The notes under the pieces were generated by a model, which saw only the letters and a list, made by a program, of their open reading frames with translations, ran no database searches and was not told the DNA's origin. This document shows positions 1 through 10,664 of a stretch of 64,000 nt of DNA, piece after piece. Every line of letters starts with the position of its first letter. Position 1 is the first letter of the stretch. Position numbers and translations under genes: made by a program. Origin of the DNA: Lysobacterales bacterium (GTDB taxonomy: Bacteria; Pseudomonadota; Gammaproteobacteria; Xanthomonadales; Rhodanobacteraceae); contig NSJK01000006.1 in NCBI GenBank assembly GCA_002632325.1, positions 1 to 64,000 on the forward strand, read 5' to 3'.

Positions 1-3000
1 TCGGCGACGGTCAACGATGGTTCGACGACCACGTTCAATGTTGCCGCGAACATGGGCTACACGATCAACAGCGTGAGCGGTTGCGGTGGCTCGTTCGACA
101 GTGGCAGCGGTGTCTACACCACCGGCGCGATCACGGCCGATTGCACGGTCACCGCCAATTTCGATGTGGCGACGCCAGCGGCGATCAATGTCACGCCGAC
201 CAGCCTTGCCGCTTCGCAAGGTGCAAACGCGAGCTCGACGCAGACGCTGACGATCGGCAACACCGGCGGCAGTGCACTCAACTGGTCGATTGCCGAACAG
301 AGCCTGCGTCCGCTGCCGGCGATGCCGCACTATCCGCACGTGGCGCAGCCCGCGAGCGAACAGGTGGGTGCTGCTGCGGCGGCGGTGTCAGCCCAGGCAC
401 ACGCGGGCCGTGGCCCGCTCTGGGTCGCCCCCCTGGCCTTGCTCTACGACAACGGTCCGCTCATCACCAATGCGGGTGCCGGCGCCGGCGGCGCCGATGC
501 GAGCGCATTGCAGACTTCGTTGGGCAACACGAGTCTTGGTGCGAACATCTCGGTGAGTGGCGGCTTCCGCGCGGCCGATGATTTCACCGTGCCTTCCGGT
601 GGCTGGAACGTCAACACGATCACGTTCTTCGTCTACCAGACCGGATCGACCACGACTTCGACGATCAATGCGGCCAATCTGCAGATCTGGAATGGTCCGC
701 CGGATCAGCCCAGCAGCACGGTCGTGTTCGGTGATACCACGACCAATCGTCTGGCCAGCACCGCGTTCAGCAACATCTATCGCGTGACCGAGACGACGCT
801 GACCAACAACCAGCGTCCGATCATGGCGGTGGTGGTCACGGTGGGTACGACCTTGCCGGCAGGCACCTACTGGCTCGACTGGCAAGTGGGTGGCACGCTG
901 GCTTCGGGCCCATGGGCGCCCGCGGTGACGATCGCTGGTGCCACCGGCAAGCCCGGTGCCAACGGCATGCAGTTCAACGCGACGACTTGGGCCGCGCTCA
1001 CCGATGGTGGTTCGCTTGCGCCGCAGGATTACCCGTTCATCGTCGATGGCGCACCTGCAGTGGCTGCCTGCTCGACCACGGCGGACATGCCTTGGCTGTC
1101 GCTGAGTGCAACCTCGGGTTCCACCGCGGGTGGTGGCAGCTCGCCGGTCACGGTGACCTTCGACTCGACCGGCATGAGCCCGGGCAACTACAACGGCAAT
1201 CTGTGCGTGTCGAGCAACGATACGGGCAATCCGATGGTCGCGGTGCCGGTCAGCATGACCGTGCTCGCGGCCCACACGGTCAGCACGACGGTGACCGGTG
1301 ATGGCTCGATCTCGCCGACCTCGGCCACGGTGCTCAATGGCCAGACCACCACGTTCAACGTGGCAGCCAATACCGGCAACCACATCTTCAGCGTCACCGG
1401 TTGCGGCGGCAGCTTCGATACGGGCTCGGGCGTCTACACCACCGGTCCGATCACTGGAGACTGCACGGTGGCTGTGCTGATCGTGCCCGATGGTGCCAGC
1501 AACGGCATCATTCACGCCGCCAATCTCAACCATGGGATCCAGGCGACCATTGGTGGCACCTCGCTCAACATCATCACGAGCGCGTTCGACGACAGCGGTC
1601 CGATCAGCGGCGACTGGGACTACAACTTCTGGGCCAGCAGCGGTGCGCTGCGGTTCTGGCCGGTGTCGACCCACACCGCGCAGGTTGCGGTGGATGGCAG
1701 TGGTCAAGCAATTGCCTTCCACAACGGCGACCTGATCAGCTCGGCGCTGACTTGGTCGGCCAGTGGTGCCACACCGGCTGCCGAATGGCTCGGTGGCACG
1801 GTCGCTGCGGTTGGCGTGCGCTTCGGTTGTGATGGCCGCGGCCTCACCTATCCGGTTCCGGGTGGCGTCTGCTATGGCTTCATCCAGGTCTCGACCTCGG
1901 GCCCGAGCGGCTTCCCGGCAACGATCGTCGACACCACCTTCGATGGTGACGGCAATGCGATCACGGTGAGTGGTTTGACCGTGCTCAACCCGCCGGCTGC
2001 GACCGTCACGCCGAGCGGCCTGTTCATGTCCGCGCCGGCCAATGGCAGTGCCACGGTGCCGATGAACATCGCCAATGCGGCCGGCAGCGCCTCGCTGAAC
2101 TGGTCGATTGCCGCACGTCAGGCAAGCCTGCAGCCGCATGTCAGCCGCAATGTCGGCAGCACCGGCAAGCAGACGCTGCAGCGCAAGTCGATGTCCGACA
2201 ACGCCAACATCCAGCCCAAGCTCGACTGGCTGGCTGCGCATGCGAGCCCGAACCGCGCGGTTGCGCAGGGCGGTCGTCATGGCGGCGTCACCAACCGTGC
2301 CACCCCGTGGATGCCGACGGGTTCGCTCGCCTTCATCCTCGATGACGGCAGCTACGAGAACAACATCGGTTGGGGCGACAGCACGGCGGATGTCGAGAAC
2401 AGCGCGTTGTGGCTCAACCGCTTCGGTGCGACCGGTGCACTCAACGTCGACTCGGTGTCGATCCTGTGGCCGACCAATACCAACGGCACGCTGGTCGGCA
2501 AGTCGGTCAACATCGTCGCCTACTACGATGCCGATGCCGATGGCGATCCGACCAATGCCGTGCGTCTGGGTACCGACAATCTGCAGACGATCGTGTCGCT
2601 GGATGCCTTCGAGACCTACACGACGAACTTCAGCGTGCCGGGTTCGGGGGATGTCTACATCGGCTTCTTCAACACCTACGCCAATGGCGGCACCACGCCG
2701 ATGCTGTATCCGGCTGCGATCGACACCGATTCGATCACCAATGCCTCGTGGATTGCCGCGTCCTCGTCGGGCGATGGCAATCTGGATCTTGGGGCCAACG
2801 ATGCGGTCGGCACGATCGACGATCTGAGCGGCGGCTCGCTCACCGGTACCTGGCTGATCCGCGCCACGGCTACCGTGACGGGTGGCGGCGCGGCCTGCAC
2901 GGGTCCGGTGGTGTCGTGGCTGACCGCCACGCCGGCCAGTGGGACGGTCGTTGGTGGTGCAAACAGCACCGTGAACGTCACCGCCAATCCGGCGGCGGGC

Positions 3001-3639
3001 AGCCTCGCACCGGGCAGCTACTCGGCCGAGCTGTGCGTGACCACCAACGATCCTGCCCAGGCGCTGATCGTGGTGCCGGTATCGCTCACGGTCACGGTGC
3101 CGCCGCCCGCCTTCTGCGATGGCGGTACCGACGAGGTCTTCTGTGATGGCTTCGATCCGGCCATTGGTGGCGACATCTACGAGAGTGGCCCAATCAACCA
3201 TTTGATCCAGAACAACGTCGATGGCACTTCGGTGAACTGGATCACCGGGGATGTGCAGGATGCTGATGTGCCCAATTACCACTTCAATCCGTACAACAAC
3301 AGTGTCCAACTCACGTTTTGGTGGCAGACCGGGGCACCGGACATCGCCGGCGTCTCGTCAGACGCGAGCACCTCGGATTTCCTGGTGCTGGCTTCGGGCG
3401 CCGTGGTGGGTCCGGCTTCGATCTGGTCGACAACCAACAATCCGGGTCCTGCGGCCTGGGCGGCTGGAGCGGATGGTTATCTCGGCTTCCGCTTCAACTG
3501 CTCGTCGATCCCGAACCCACCGGTCTCCGGTATCTGCTATGGCTACGTCCACTTGCAGACGACGGCCCCGAATGGCTTCCCGGCGACGATTCTCGATTAC
3601 GCCTACAACAAGGTCGGCGACCCGATCACGATTCCCTGA
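1..3639 (+). CDS. Giant secreted beta-rich protein, 3' part only (copy 1)
   Basis: The reading frame is open from the window edge and ends at 3639, so the start and N-terminal half lie outside. The visible part carries an InlB-type B-repeat (motif SGCGGSFDSGSG), two Ig/BACON-like sandwiches each interrupted by an inserted domain, a second B-repeat and a FCDGFDP signature. A final domain of about 160 residues follows that signature. The DNA from 1 to 3795 appears to repeat without change at 7026-10820. The protein is presumably exported and surface-bound or released, by analogy with the complete copy, which has a signal peptide. No enzymatic motif is visible. The role may be adhesion or carbohydrate binding, but this is a guess. 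Confidence 0.85.
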   Translation, partial: SATVNDGSTTTFNVAANMGYTINSVSGCGGSFDSGSGVYTTGAITADCTVTANFDVATPAAINVTPTSLAASQGANASSTQTLTIGNTGGSALNWSIAEQSLRPLPAMPHYPHVAQPASEQVGAAAAAVSAQAHAGRGPLWVAPLALLYDNGPLITNAGAGAGGADASALQTSLGNTSLGANISVSGGFRAADDFTVPSGGWNVNTITFFVYQTGSTTTSTINAANLQIWNGPPDQPSSTVVFGDTTTNRLASTAFSNIYRVTETTLTNNQRPIMAVVVTVGTTLPAGTYWLDWQVGGTLASGPWAPAVTIAGATGKPGANGMQFNATTWAALTDGGSLAPQDYPFIVDGAPAVAACSTTADMPWLSLSATSGSTAGGGSSPVTVTFDSTGMSPGNYNGNLCVSSNDTGNPMVAVPVSMTVLAAHTVSTTVTGDGSISPTSATVLNGQTTTFNVAANTGNHIFSVTGCGGSFDTGSGVYTTGPITGDCTVAVLIVPDGASNGIIHAANLNHGIQATIGGTSLNIITSAFDDSGPISGDWDYNFWASSGALRFWPVSTHTAQVAVDGSGQAIAFHNGDLISSALTWSASGATPAAEWLGGTVAAVGVRFGCDGRGLTYPVPGGVCYGFIQVSTSGPSGFPATIVDTTFDGDGNAITVSGLTVLNPPAATVTPSGLFMSAPANGSATVPMNIANAAGSASLNWSIAARQASLQPHVSRNVGSTGKQTLQRKSMSDNANIQPKLDWLAAHASPNRAVAQGGRHGGVTNRATPWMPTGSLAFILDDGSYENNIGWGDSTADVENSALWLNRFGATGALNVDSVSILWPTNTNGTLVGKSVNIVAYYDADADGDPTNAVRLGTDNLQTIVSLDAFETYTTNFSVPGSGDVYIGFFNTYANGGTTPMLYPAAIDTDSITNASWIAASSSGDGNLDLGANDAVGTIDDLSGGSLTGTWLIRATATVTGGGAACTGPVVSWLTATPASGTVVGGANSTVNVTANPAAGSLAPGSYSAELCVTTNDPAQALIVVPVSLTVTVPPPAFCDGGTDEVFCDGFDPAIGGDIYESGPINHLIQNNVDGTSVNWITGDVQDADVPNYHFNPYNNSVQLTFWWQTGAPDIAGVSSDASTSDFLVLASGAVVGPASIWSTTNNPGPAAWAAGADGYLGFRFNCSSIPNPPVSGICYGYVHLQTTAPNGFPATILDYAYNKVGDPITIP

Positions 3640-3663
3640 TCGAGCCCCAACTTGAAACCTTCG

Positions 3664-3691
3664 ACGGCCCCGAAAACGGGGCCGTTTTTTT
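3664..3691 (+). terminator. Rho-independent terminator of copy 1
   Basis: A 9-bp perfect stem (acggccccg / cggggccgt) with an AAAA loop is followed by seven T. It lies 24 bases after the stop codon. Confidence 0.9.
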
Positions 3692-3795
3692 GTGCGTTCG
3701 GCAGGGCGTGTCTGCGCGAGGGTTGATCTGGCTGCTCGCCGAGTGCGGTGCCACGTCCGAGGATATGCGTCTGGCTTGAACCGGGAATGCGCGCG

Positions 3796-4235
3796 CTGCC
3801 GCGGCAGTGCAGCAGATTCGCTGCCACAGTTGTGGTGGCGCATGCGTGTCGATGCGTCATTTCGCAGCAAGGCTCGGCAGACCCGCACAACGCGCTGCGG
3901 TTGCAACGCAACAAATCTGCTCGCTCTGATCGTGCCGGCCGATTGGCGTGGCGAAAGACCATTCAGGCGCGGTTGTGCTCGCCACCACGCCGAGGCTATA
4001 GTCGGATCGTTCCGTGGTCTCAGCCCGGCCTTGCGCAGGATCCATTCCGCGTCAGGCAGGCGATGTTTTTCGCATGCATTCACTGGGGGATGCGCGTGGA
4101 AGTATCGAATCGAGCGGCACTGCGTGCCGTAGATGGGGCAAACCTTTTTTCGAACTTGCGTTCGTCGGTGACCCGGCGTGCGCGTTTTTGCGTGGCCGGG
4201 AATCATCCGGCCTTCACCTTGTGGGGGTACACCGC
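3796..4235. other. Upstream region of the giant secreted protein gene
   Basis: About 440 bases hold no convincing gene; small open frames here lack coding character. This is the first sequence after the left repeat copy. Under a tandem-duplication model it is the beginning of the second unit. It contains one candidate promoter and a leader of about 225 bases. Confidence 0.6.
3973..4002 (+). promoter_or_regulatory. Candidate sigma-70 promoter for the giant secreted protein
   Basis: TTGTGC at 3973-3978 and TATAGT at 3997-4002 are separated by 18 bases. Transcription would start near 4009 and leave a leader of about 227 bases before the ATG at 4236. The call rests on motif match only. Confidence 0.4.
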
Positions 4236-7200
4236 ATGAAACGTCTGATCAGAACGATGGGTTTCACGGCCGCGAGTGCCGTATTGGCGGCATTGTTGCC
4301 AGCCTTGGCATCCCATGCAGGGGAGCGCAAAGACAGAGTTGTTTCCGATCCACTGGCCTTCGACAGCCGCGGGGAGCTTGTCGTCAACCGTCTGCCGGAT
4401 GGTCCCTCGGCAGCCAGTGCCTACACCTTCGCGCAGTCGGTCGGCACCTATGCGCCGATCAGCGGCGGCACGGTGCTCGCCACCACGTGCGACGACAACA
4501 ATTACAACGCCAACGCGATCCCGTTCACGTTCAACTACAACGGAACGACCTACACACAGTTCAGCGTGAACTGCAACGGCTTCCTCGCGATGGGCGCGAG
4601 CGTGACGAGTTCGTACGTGCCGATCAGCGCGGCCGCGACCAACAACGTGATCGTCGCGATGGGCATGGACCAGCAGACCAACGCGGCCAGCAGCGACCTG
4701 AGTTTCGATACCCTGGGCACGGCACCCAATCGCGTGCTCGTCGTGCAGTGGAACAATTTCCGCAACTACAACCAGACAGGTGACTCGTACAACTACCAGA
4801 TCCGCCTGCACGAGACGAGCAACGTGGTCGAAGTCGCCTATGGCGCCTTCATCAAGAATACGACCAGCCGCACGCCGCAGGTCGGCATCCGGGGCGCGAG
4901 CAATGCTGATTTCAACAACCGCACGGGCACCGGTGCCTGGCAGGCCTCGACAGCCGGCGGCGCCAATACCGCAACGCGAACCCTGAATCAGGCCAATCTT
5001 CCCGACCCCGGCCTGATCTGGACCTGGACGCCGCCAAACTTCCCGCCGGTCGTCAGTTTCACGTCACTGGCCAATACCACCAGTACCGCCAACCGCGCGC
5101 TCACTGGCGTGTCGGTTGTTGACGCCGACGGTGTGAACGCGACCGCGGGCACTGCGCCGCGTGTCTACTTCAAGCGCGCCACCGACGCCAATGCCTGGAA
5201 CGACAACACCAGCGGTACGGACGGCTGGAAGTACGCCGAAGGTACAGTCAACGGCCCGACGTTCGATTTCACCATCGACTACTCGCTGCTCAACGGCGGC
5301 ACCGGTGTCAGCGCGGGCACTCAGGTGCAGTATTTCGTAGTCGCGCAGGACCTCAATGCCACACCGCTGGTCGGCATCTTCCCCGGCAGCTTTGCCGCGG
5401 CCCCGGCGAGCGTCAATTTGGGCGCGAGTGCCTTCCCGATCGGTGGCACCCCGGCCAGCTACATGATTTCCAGCTTGATGTCCGGCACCTACCAGGTGCC
5501 AGGCGCCTATGCCTCGCTGACCAACGCGGGCGGCATGTTCGAGGCGCTGAACAACAACGTCCTGTCGGGCAATGTGGTGATCGAGATCGCTGGCGATCTG
5601 ACTGCTGAAACCGGCGCCGTCATGTTGAACCAGCTTGGCGAGCAGCCGGCCGGCAGCAACTTCACGGTGACGATCATGCCGGTGGGCGCAGCGCGCACGA
5701 TTTCCGGCAGCACGGCCAACGGTCTCATCACGCTCAACGGGGCCGACCGCGTGACCTTCGATGGATCGCTGGGTGGTGGCGGCAACGACCAGAGCCTGAC
5801 CGTGGCCAATACCACGGCGACGGGGGGCACGGTGTTTTGGCTGCGCAGCGCAAACGCGAGTGATGGCGCAACGGGCAACACCATCAAGAACTGTCTGATC
5901 AACGGCAACTCCGGATCAACGACGGTCGGTGGCATTCTGGGCAGTGGCACGGTGCTGGGCGGTGATGCCGAAGCGCCGAACTCGAACAACACGATTCTCA
6001 ACAATGCCATCAGCAAGGTGCAGAACGCGCTGTACCTGCGCGGTGGCGCGACGGCCGGTACCTTCGACCAGAACTGGCTGGTGACGGGCAACACGGTTGG
6101 TTCGACGGTCACCACCGGCAAGCTGGGCTTCCGTGGCATGTTGATCGGCAACGCCGCGAATTTCACGATCAGCGGCAACACGGTGCAGGGCGTGGTGTCT
6201 TCCGCCACATCGACCTCGGCAGCAATCGGCATCCAGGTTGCATTGGGCATTGCGGGCGGCACGATCACCGGCAACAGGATCAGCAACATCGAACAGGCCA
6301 ACACTGCAGGCTACCCGGCCTACGGCCTGTATCTGGGCTCGAGTTCCGCTGCCAGCGGTGTCACGGTCGCCAACAACATGATCGCTGACATCGTGAGTTA
6401 CTCCGATACTTCGACAGCGTTCTCCTTCCAACCCGTGGGCATCATGATCACCGGCACCAACGGTGGTTGGAACCTGTACTACAACTCGGTCAACCTGTTC
6501 GGATCGCACCCCGGCTTGACCGGCGTCACAATGCAGACTGCCCTGTTCGTGGGCGCGACCGTCACGGCGGTGGATCTGCGCAACAATGTCTTCTCGAACT
6601 CCTACGACAACAGCAGTTCGAGCACGGACAAGTCCTACGCGGTTTACTCGGCTGCGCCGGCGGGCAGTTTCACCAACATCGACCACAATGACTACTTCGC
6701 CTCGGGTGCGACGGGCGTGTTGGGTTTCTTCGCTGCTGCCGATAAGACCACACTGGGTGCTTGGCAGGCTGCGACGGGCCAGGATGCCGCCTCGATCTCG
6801 GGTGATCCGCTGTTCGTCTCGGCGACCGATCTGCACATCACCGCAGGCTCGCCCGCGATCGGTGCCGGCACGCCGATCACGGCCGTCACCACGGATATCG
6901 ATGGCGGCGTGCGCAATGCGACCACGCCGGACATTGGCGCCGATGAATTCGGCGTGGTGGCCCCGGTCACCCACACCGTGAGCACGGCAGCCGTTCCGGT
7001 TGCGGGCGGCAATTTCACGCCGACCTCGGCGACGGTCAACGATGGTTCGACGACCACGTTCAATGTTGCCGCGAACATGGGCTACACGATCAACAGCGTG
7101 AGCGGTTGCGGTGGCTCGTTCGACAGTGGCAGCGGTGTCTACACCACCGGCGCGATCACGGCCGATTGCACGGTCACCGCCAATTTCGATGTGGCGACGC

Positions 7201-10200
7201 CAGCGGCGATCAATGTCACGCCGACCAGCCTTGCCGCTTCGCAAGGTGCAAACGCGAGCTCGACGCAGACGCTGACGATCGGCAACACCGGCGGCAGTGC
7301 ACTCAACTGGTCGATTGCCGAACAGAGCCTGCGTCCGCTGCCGGCGATGCCGCACTATCCGCACGTGGCGCAGCCCGCGAGCGAACAGGTGGGTGCTGCT
7401 GCGGCGGCGGTGTCAGCCCAGGCACACGCGGGCCGTGGCCCGCTCTGGGTCGCCCCCCTGGCCTTGCTCTACGACAACGGTCCGCTCATCACCAATGCGG
7501 GTGCCGGCGCCGGCGGCGCCGATGCGAGCGCATTGCAGACTTCGTTGGGCAACACGAGTCTTGGTGCGAACATCTCGGTGAGTGGCGGCTTCCGCGCGGC
7601 CGATGATTTCACCGTGCCTTCCGGTGGCTGGAACGTCAACACGATCACGTTCTTCGTCTACCAGACCGGATCGACCACGACTTCGACGATCAATGCGGCC
7701 AATCTGCAGATCTGGAATGGTCCGCCGGATCAGCCCAGCAGCACGGTCGTGTTCGGTGATACCACGACCAATCGTCTGGCCAGCACCGCGTTCAGCAACA
7801 TCTATCGCGTGACCGAGACGACGCTGACCAACAACCAGCGTCCGATCATGGCGGTGGTGGTCACGGTGGGTACGACCTTGCCGGCAGGCACCTACTGGCT
7901 CGACTGGCAAGTGGGTGGCACGCTGGCTTCGGGCCCATGGGCGCCCGCGGTGACGATCGCTGGTGCCACCGGCAAGCCCGGTGCCAACGGCATGCAGTTC
8001 AACGCGACGACTTGGGCCGCGCTCACCGATGGTGGTTCGCTTGCGCCGCAGGATTACCCGTTCATCGTCGATGGCGCACCTGCAGTGGCTGCCTGCTCGA
8101 CCACGGCGGACATGCCTTGGCTGTCGCTGAGTGCAACCTCGGGTTCCACCGCGGGTGGTGGCAGCTCGCCGGTCACGGTGACCTTCGACTCGACCGGCAT
8201 GAGCCCGGGCAACTACAACGGCAATCTGTGCGTGTCGAGCAACGATACGGGCAATCCGATGGTCGCGGTGCCGGTCAGCATGACCGTGCTCGCGGCCCAC
8301 ACGGTCAGCACGACGGTGACCGGTGATGGCTCGATCTCGCCGACCTCGGCCACGGTGCTCAATGGCCAGACCACCACGTTCAACGTGGCAGCCAATACCG
8401 GCAACCACATCTTCAGCGTCACCGGTTGCGGCGGCAGCTTCGATACGGGCTCGGGCGTCTACACCACCGGTCCGATCACTGGAGACTGCACGGTGGCTGT
8501 GCTGATCGTGCCCGATGGTGCCAGCAACGGCATCATTCACGCCGCCAATCTCAACCATGGGATCCAGGCGACCATTGGTGGCACCTCGCTCAACATCATC
8601 ACGAGCGCGTTCGACGACAGCGGTCCGATCAGCGGCGACTGGGACTACAACTTCTGGGCCAGCAGCGGTGCGCTGCGGTTCTGGCCGGTGTCGACCCACA
8701 CCGCGCAGGTTGCGGTGGATGGCAGTGGTCAAGCAATTGCCTTCCACAACGGCGACCTGATCAGCTCGGCGCTGACTTGGTCGGCCAGTGGTGCCACACC
8801 GGCTGCCGAATGGCTCGGTGGCACGGTCGCTGCGGTTGGCGTGCGCTTCGGTTGTGATGGCCGCGGCCTCACCTATCCGGTTCCGGGTGGCGTCTGCTAT
8901 GGCTTCATCCAGGTCTCGACCTCGGGCCCGAGCGGCTTCCCGGCAACGATCGTCGACACCACCTTCGATGGTGACGGCAATGCGATCACGGTGAGTGGTT
9001 TGACCGTGCTCAACCCGCCGGCTGCGACCGTCACGCCGAGCGGCCTGTTCATGTCCGCGCCGGCCAATGGCAGTGCCACGGTGCCGATGAACATCGCCAA
9101 TGCGGCCGGCAGCGCCTCGCTGAACTGGTCGATTGCCGCACGTCAGGCAAGCCTGCAGCCGCATGTCAGCCGCAATGTCGGCAGCACCGGCAAGCAGACG
9201 CTGCAGCGCAAGTCGATGTCCGACAACGCCAACATCCAGCCCAAGCTCGACTGGCTGGCTGCGCATGCGAGCCCGAACCGCGCGGTTGCGCAGGGCGGTC
9301 GTCATGGCGGCGTCACCAACCGTGCCACCCCGTGGATGCCGACGGGTTCGCTCGCCTTCATCCTCGATGACGGCAGCTACGAGAACAACATCGGTTGGGG
9401 CGACAGCACGGCGGATGTCGAGAACAGCGCGTTGTGGCTCAACCGCTTCGGTGCGACCGGTGCACTCAACGTCGACTCGGTGTCGATCCTGTGGCCGACC
9501 AATACCAACGGCACGCTGGTCGGCAAGTCGGTCAACATCGTCGCCTACTACGATGCCGATGCCGATGGCGATCCGACCAATGCCGTGCGTCTGGGTACCG
9601 ACAATCTGCAGACGATCGTGTCGCTGGATGCCTTCGAGACCTACACGACGAACTTCAGCGTGCCGGGTTCGGGGGATGTCTACATCGGCTTCTTCAACAC
9701 CTACGCCAATGGCGGCACCACGCCGATGCTGTATCCGGCTGCGATCGACACCGATTCGATCACCAATGCCTCGTGGATTGCCGCGTCCTCGTCGGGCGAT
9801 GGCAATCTGGATCTTGGGGCCAACGATGCGGTCGGCACGATCGACGATCTGAGCGGCGGCTCGCTCACCGGTACCTGGCTGATCCGCGCCACGGCTACCG
9901 TGACGGGTGGCGGCGCGGCCTGCACGGGTCCGGTGGTGTCGTGGCTGACCGCCACGCCGGCCAGTGGGACGGTCGTTGGTGGTGCAAACAGCACCGTGAA
10001 CGTCACCGCCAATCCGGCGGCGGGCAGCCTCGCACCGGGCAGCTACTCGGCCGAGCTGTGCGTGACCACCAACGATCCTGCCCAGGCGCTGATCGTGGTG
10101 CCGGTATCGCTCACGGTCACGGTGCCGCCGCCCGCCTTCTGCGATGGCGGTACCGACGAGGTCTTCTGTGATGGCTTCGATCCGGCCATTGGTGGCGACA

Positions 10201-10664
10201 TCTACGAGAGTGGCCCAATCAACCATTTGATCCAGAACAACGTCGATGGCACTTCGGTGAACTGGATCACCGGGGATGTGCAGGATGCTGATGTGCCCAA
10301 TTACCACTTCAATCCGTACAACAACAGTGTCCAACTCACGTTTTGGTGGCAGACCGGGGCACCGGACATCGCCGGCGTCTCGTCAGACGCGAGCACCTCG
10401 GATTTCCTGGTGCTGGCTTCGGGCGCCGTGGTGGGTCCGGCTTCGATCTGGTCGACAACCAACAATCCGGGTCCTGCGGCCTGGGCGGCTGGAGCGGATG
10501 GTTATCTCGGCTTCCGCTTCAACTGCTCGTCGATCCCGAACCCACCGGTCTCCGGTATCTGCTATGGCTACGTCCACTTGCAGACGACGGCCCCGAATGG
10601 CTTCCCGGCGACGATTCTCGATTACGCCTACAACAAGGTCGGCGACCCGATCACGATTCCCTGA
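4236..10664 (+). CDS. Giant secreted multidomain beta-protein (copy 2, complete)
   Basis: This encodes 2,142 residues. ATG 4236 is chosen because it opens a good signal peptide (Lys-Arg then a hydrophobic stretch, likely cut near residue 29) and lies behind a G-rich stretch; the frame is open further upstream but without signal-peptide sense. Rough order: N-terminal beta domain 31-270; Ig-like 271-420; right-handed parallel beta-helix 420-905; InlB-type B-repeat 910-986; Ig/BACON-like sandwich from 990 interrupted by an inserted domain; second B-repeat 1354-1425; a carbohydrate-binding-like domain; a second interrupted sandwich about 1600-1960; a FCDGFDP signature near 1977; and a final domain resembling the one near 1430-1590. 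Residues from about 931 onward are duplicated in copy 1. It is probably a surface or secreted adhesin-like protein; no catalytic motif was seen. Confidence 0.9.
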   Translation: MKRLIRTMGFTAASAVLAALLPALASHAGERKDRVVSDPLAFDSRGELVVNRLPDGPSAASAYTFAQSVGTYAPISGGTVLATTCDDNNYNANAIPFTFNYNGTTYTQFSVNCNGFLAMGASVTSSYVPISAAATNNVIVAMGMDQQTNAASSDLSFDTLGTAPNRVLVVQWNNFRNYNQTGDSYNYQIRLHETSNVVEVAYGAFIKNTTSRTPQVGIRGASNADFNNRTGTGAWQASTAGGANTATRTLNQANLPDPGLIWTWTPPNFPPVVSFTSLANTTSTANRALTGVSVVDADGVNATAGTAPRVYFKRATDANAWNDNTSGTDGWKYAEGTVNGPTFDFTIDYSLLNGGTGVSAGTQVQYFVVAQDLNATPLVGIFPGSFAAAPASVNLGASAFPIGGTPASYMISSLMSGTYQVPGAYASLTNAGGMFEALNNNVLSGNVVIEIAGDLTAETGAVMLNQLGEQPAGSNFTVTIMPVGAARTISGSTANGLITLNGADRVTFDGSLGGGGNDQSLTVANTTATGGTVFWLRSANASDGATGNTIKNCLINGNSGSTTVGGILGSGTVLGGDAEAPNSNNTILNNAISKVQNALYLRGGATAGTFDQNWLVTGNTVGSTVTTGKLGFRGMLIGNAANFTISGNTVQGVVSSATSTSAAIGIQVALGIAGGTITGNRISNIEQANTAGYPAYGLYLGSSSAASGVTVANNMIADIVSYSDTSTAFSFQPVGIMITGTNGGWNLYYNSVNLFGSHPGLTGVTMQTALFVGATVTAVDLRNNVFSNSYDNSSSSTDKSYAVYSAAPAGSFTNIDHNDYFASGATGVLGFFAAADKTTLGAWQAATGQDAASISGDPLFVSATDLHITAGSPAIGAGTPITAVTTDIDGGVRNATTPDIGADEFGVVAPVTHTVSTAAVPVAGGNFTPTSATVNDGSTTTFNVAANMGYTINSVSGCGGSFDSGSGVYTTGAITADCTVTANFDVATPAAINVTPTSLAASQGANASSTQTLTIGNTGGSALNWSIAEQSLRPLPAMPHYPHVAQPASEQVGAAAAAVSAQAHAGRGPLWVAPLALLYDNGPLITNAGAGAGGADASALQTSLGNTSLGANISVSGGFRAADDFTVPSGGWNVNTITFFVYQTGSTTTSTINAANLQIWNGPPDQPSSTVVFGDTTTNRLASTAFSNIYRVTETTLTNNQRPIMAVVVTVGTTLPAGTYWLDWQVGGTLASGPWAPAVTIAGATGKPGANGMQFNATTWAALTDGGSLAPQDYPFIVDGAPAVAACSTTADMPWLSLSATSGSTAGGGSSPVTVTFDSTGMSPGNYNGNLCVSSNDTGNPMVAVPVSMTVLAAHTVSTTVTGDGSISPTSATVLNGQTTTFNVAANTGNHIFSVTGCGGSFDTGSGVYTTGPITGDCTVAVLIVPDGASNGIIHAANLNHGIQATIGGTSLNIITSAFDDSGPISGDWDYNFWASSGALRFWPVSTHTAQVAVDGSGQAIAFHNGDLISSALTWSASGATPAAEWLGGTVAAVGVRFGCDGRGLTYPVPGGVCYGFIQVSTSGPSGFPATIVDTTFDGDGNAITVSGLTVLNPPAATVTPSGLFMSAPANGSATVPMNIANAAGSASLNWSIAARQASLQPHVSRNVGSTGKQTLQRKSMSDNANIQPKLDWLAAHASPNRAVAQGGRHGGVTNRATPWMPTGSLAFILDDGSYENNIGWGDSTADVENSALWLNRFGATGALNVDSVSILWPTNTNGTLVGKSVNIVAYYDADADGDPTNAVRLGTDNLQTIVSLDAFETYTTNFSVPGSGDVYIGFFNTYANGGTTPMLYPAAIDTDSITNASWIAASSSGDGNLDLGANDAVGTIDDLSGGSLTGTWLIRATATVTGGGAACTGPVVSWLTATPASGTVVGGANSTVNVTANPAAGSLAPGSYSAELCVTTNDPAQALIVVPVSLTVTVPPPAFCDGGTDEVFCDGFDPAIGGDIYESGPINHLIQNNVDGTSVNWITGDVQDADVPNYHFNPYNNSVQLTFWWQTGAPDIAGVSSDASTSDFLVLASGAVVGPASIWSTTNNPGPAAWAAGADGYLGFRFNCSSIPNPPVSGICYGYVHLQTTAPNGFPATILDYAYNKVGDPITIP

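Larger units (their letters stand above)
1..3795. repeat. Direct repeat, left copy (offset 7,025 bp)
   Basis: This block matches 7026-10820 with an offset of 7,025 bp. All reading frames on both strands give the same proteins in both places, so the identity looks complete or nearly so. Matching stops at 3795/10820, where the next bases are c and g. The left end is cut by the window edge. Confidence 0.95.

Noticed and set aside
388-3309. 973-residue antisense open frame (and its copy at 7413-10334)
   Set aside because: It is opposite a well-supported secreted-protein gene. Its Arg/Ala/His-rich content is what GC-rich codon usage gives on the opposite strand.
4120-4235. Possible c-di-GMP (GEMM-I) riboswitch in the leader of the giant gene
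   Set aside because: A gggcaaacc block resembles part of the consensus, but the other conserved blocks and the paired stems are not found.
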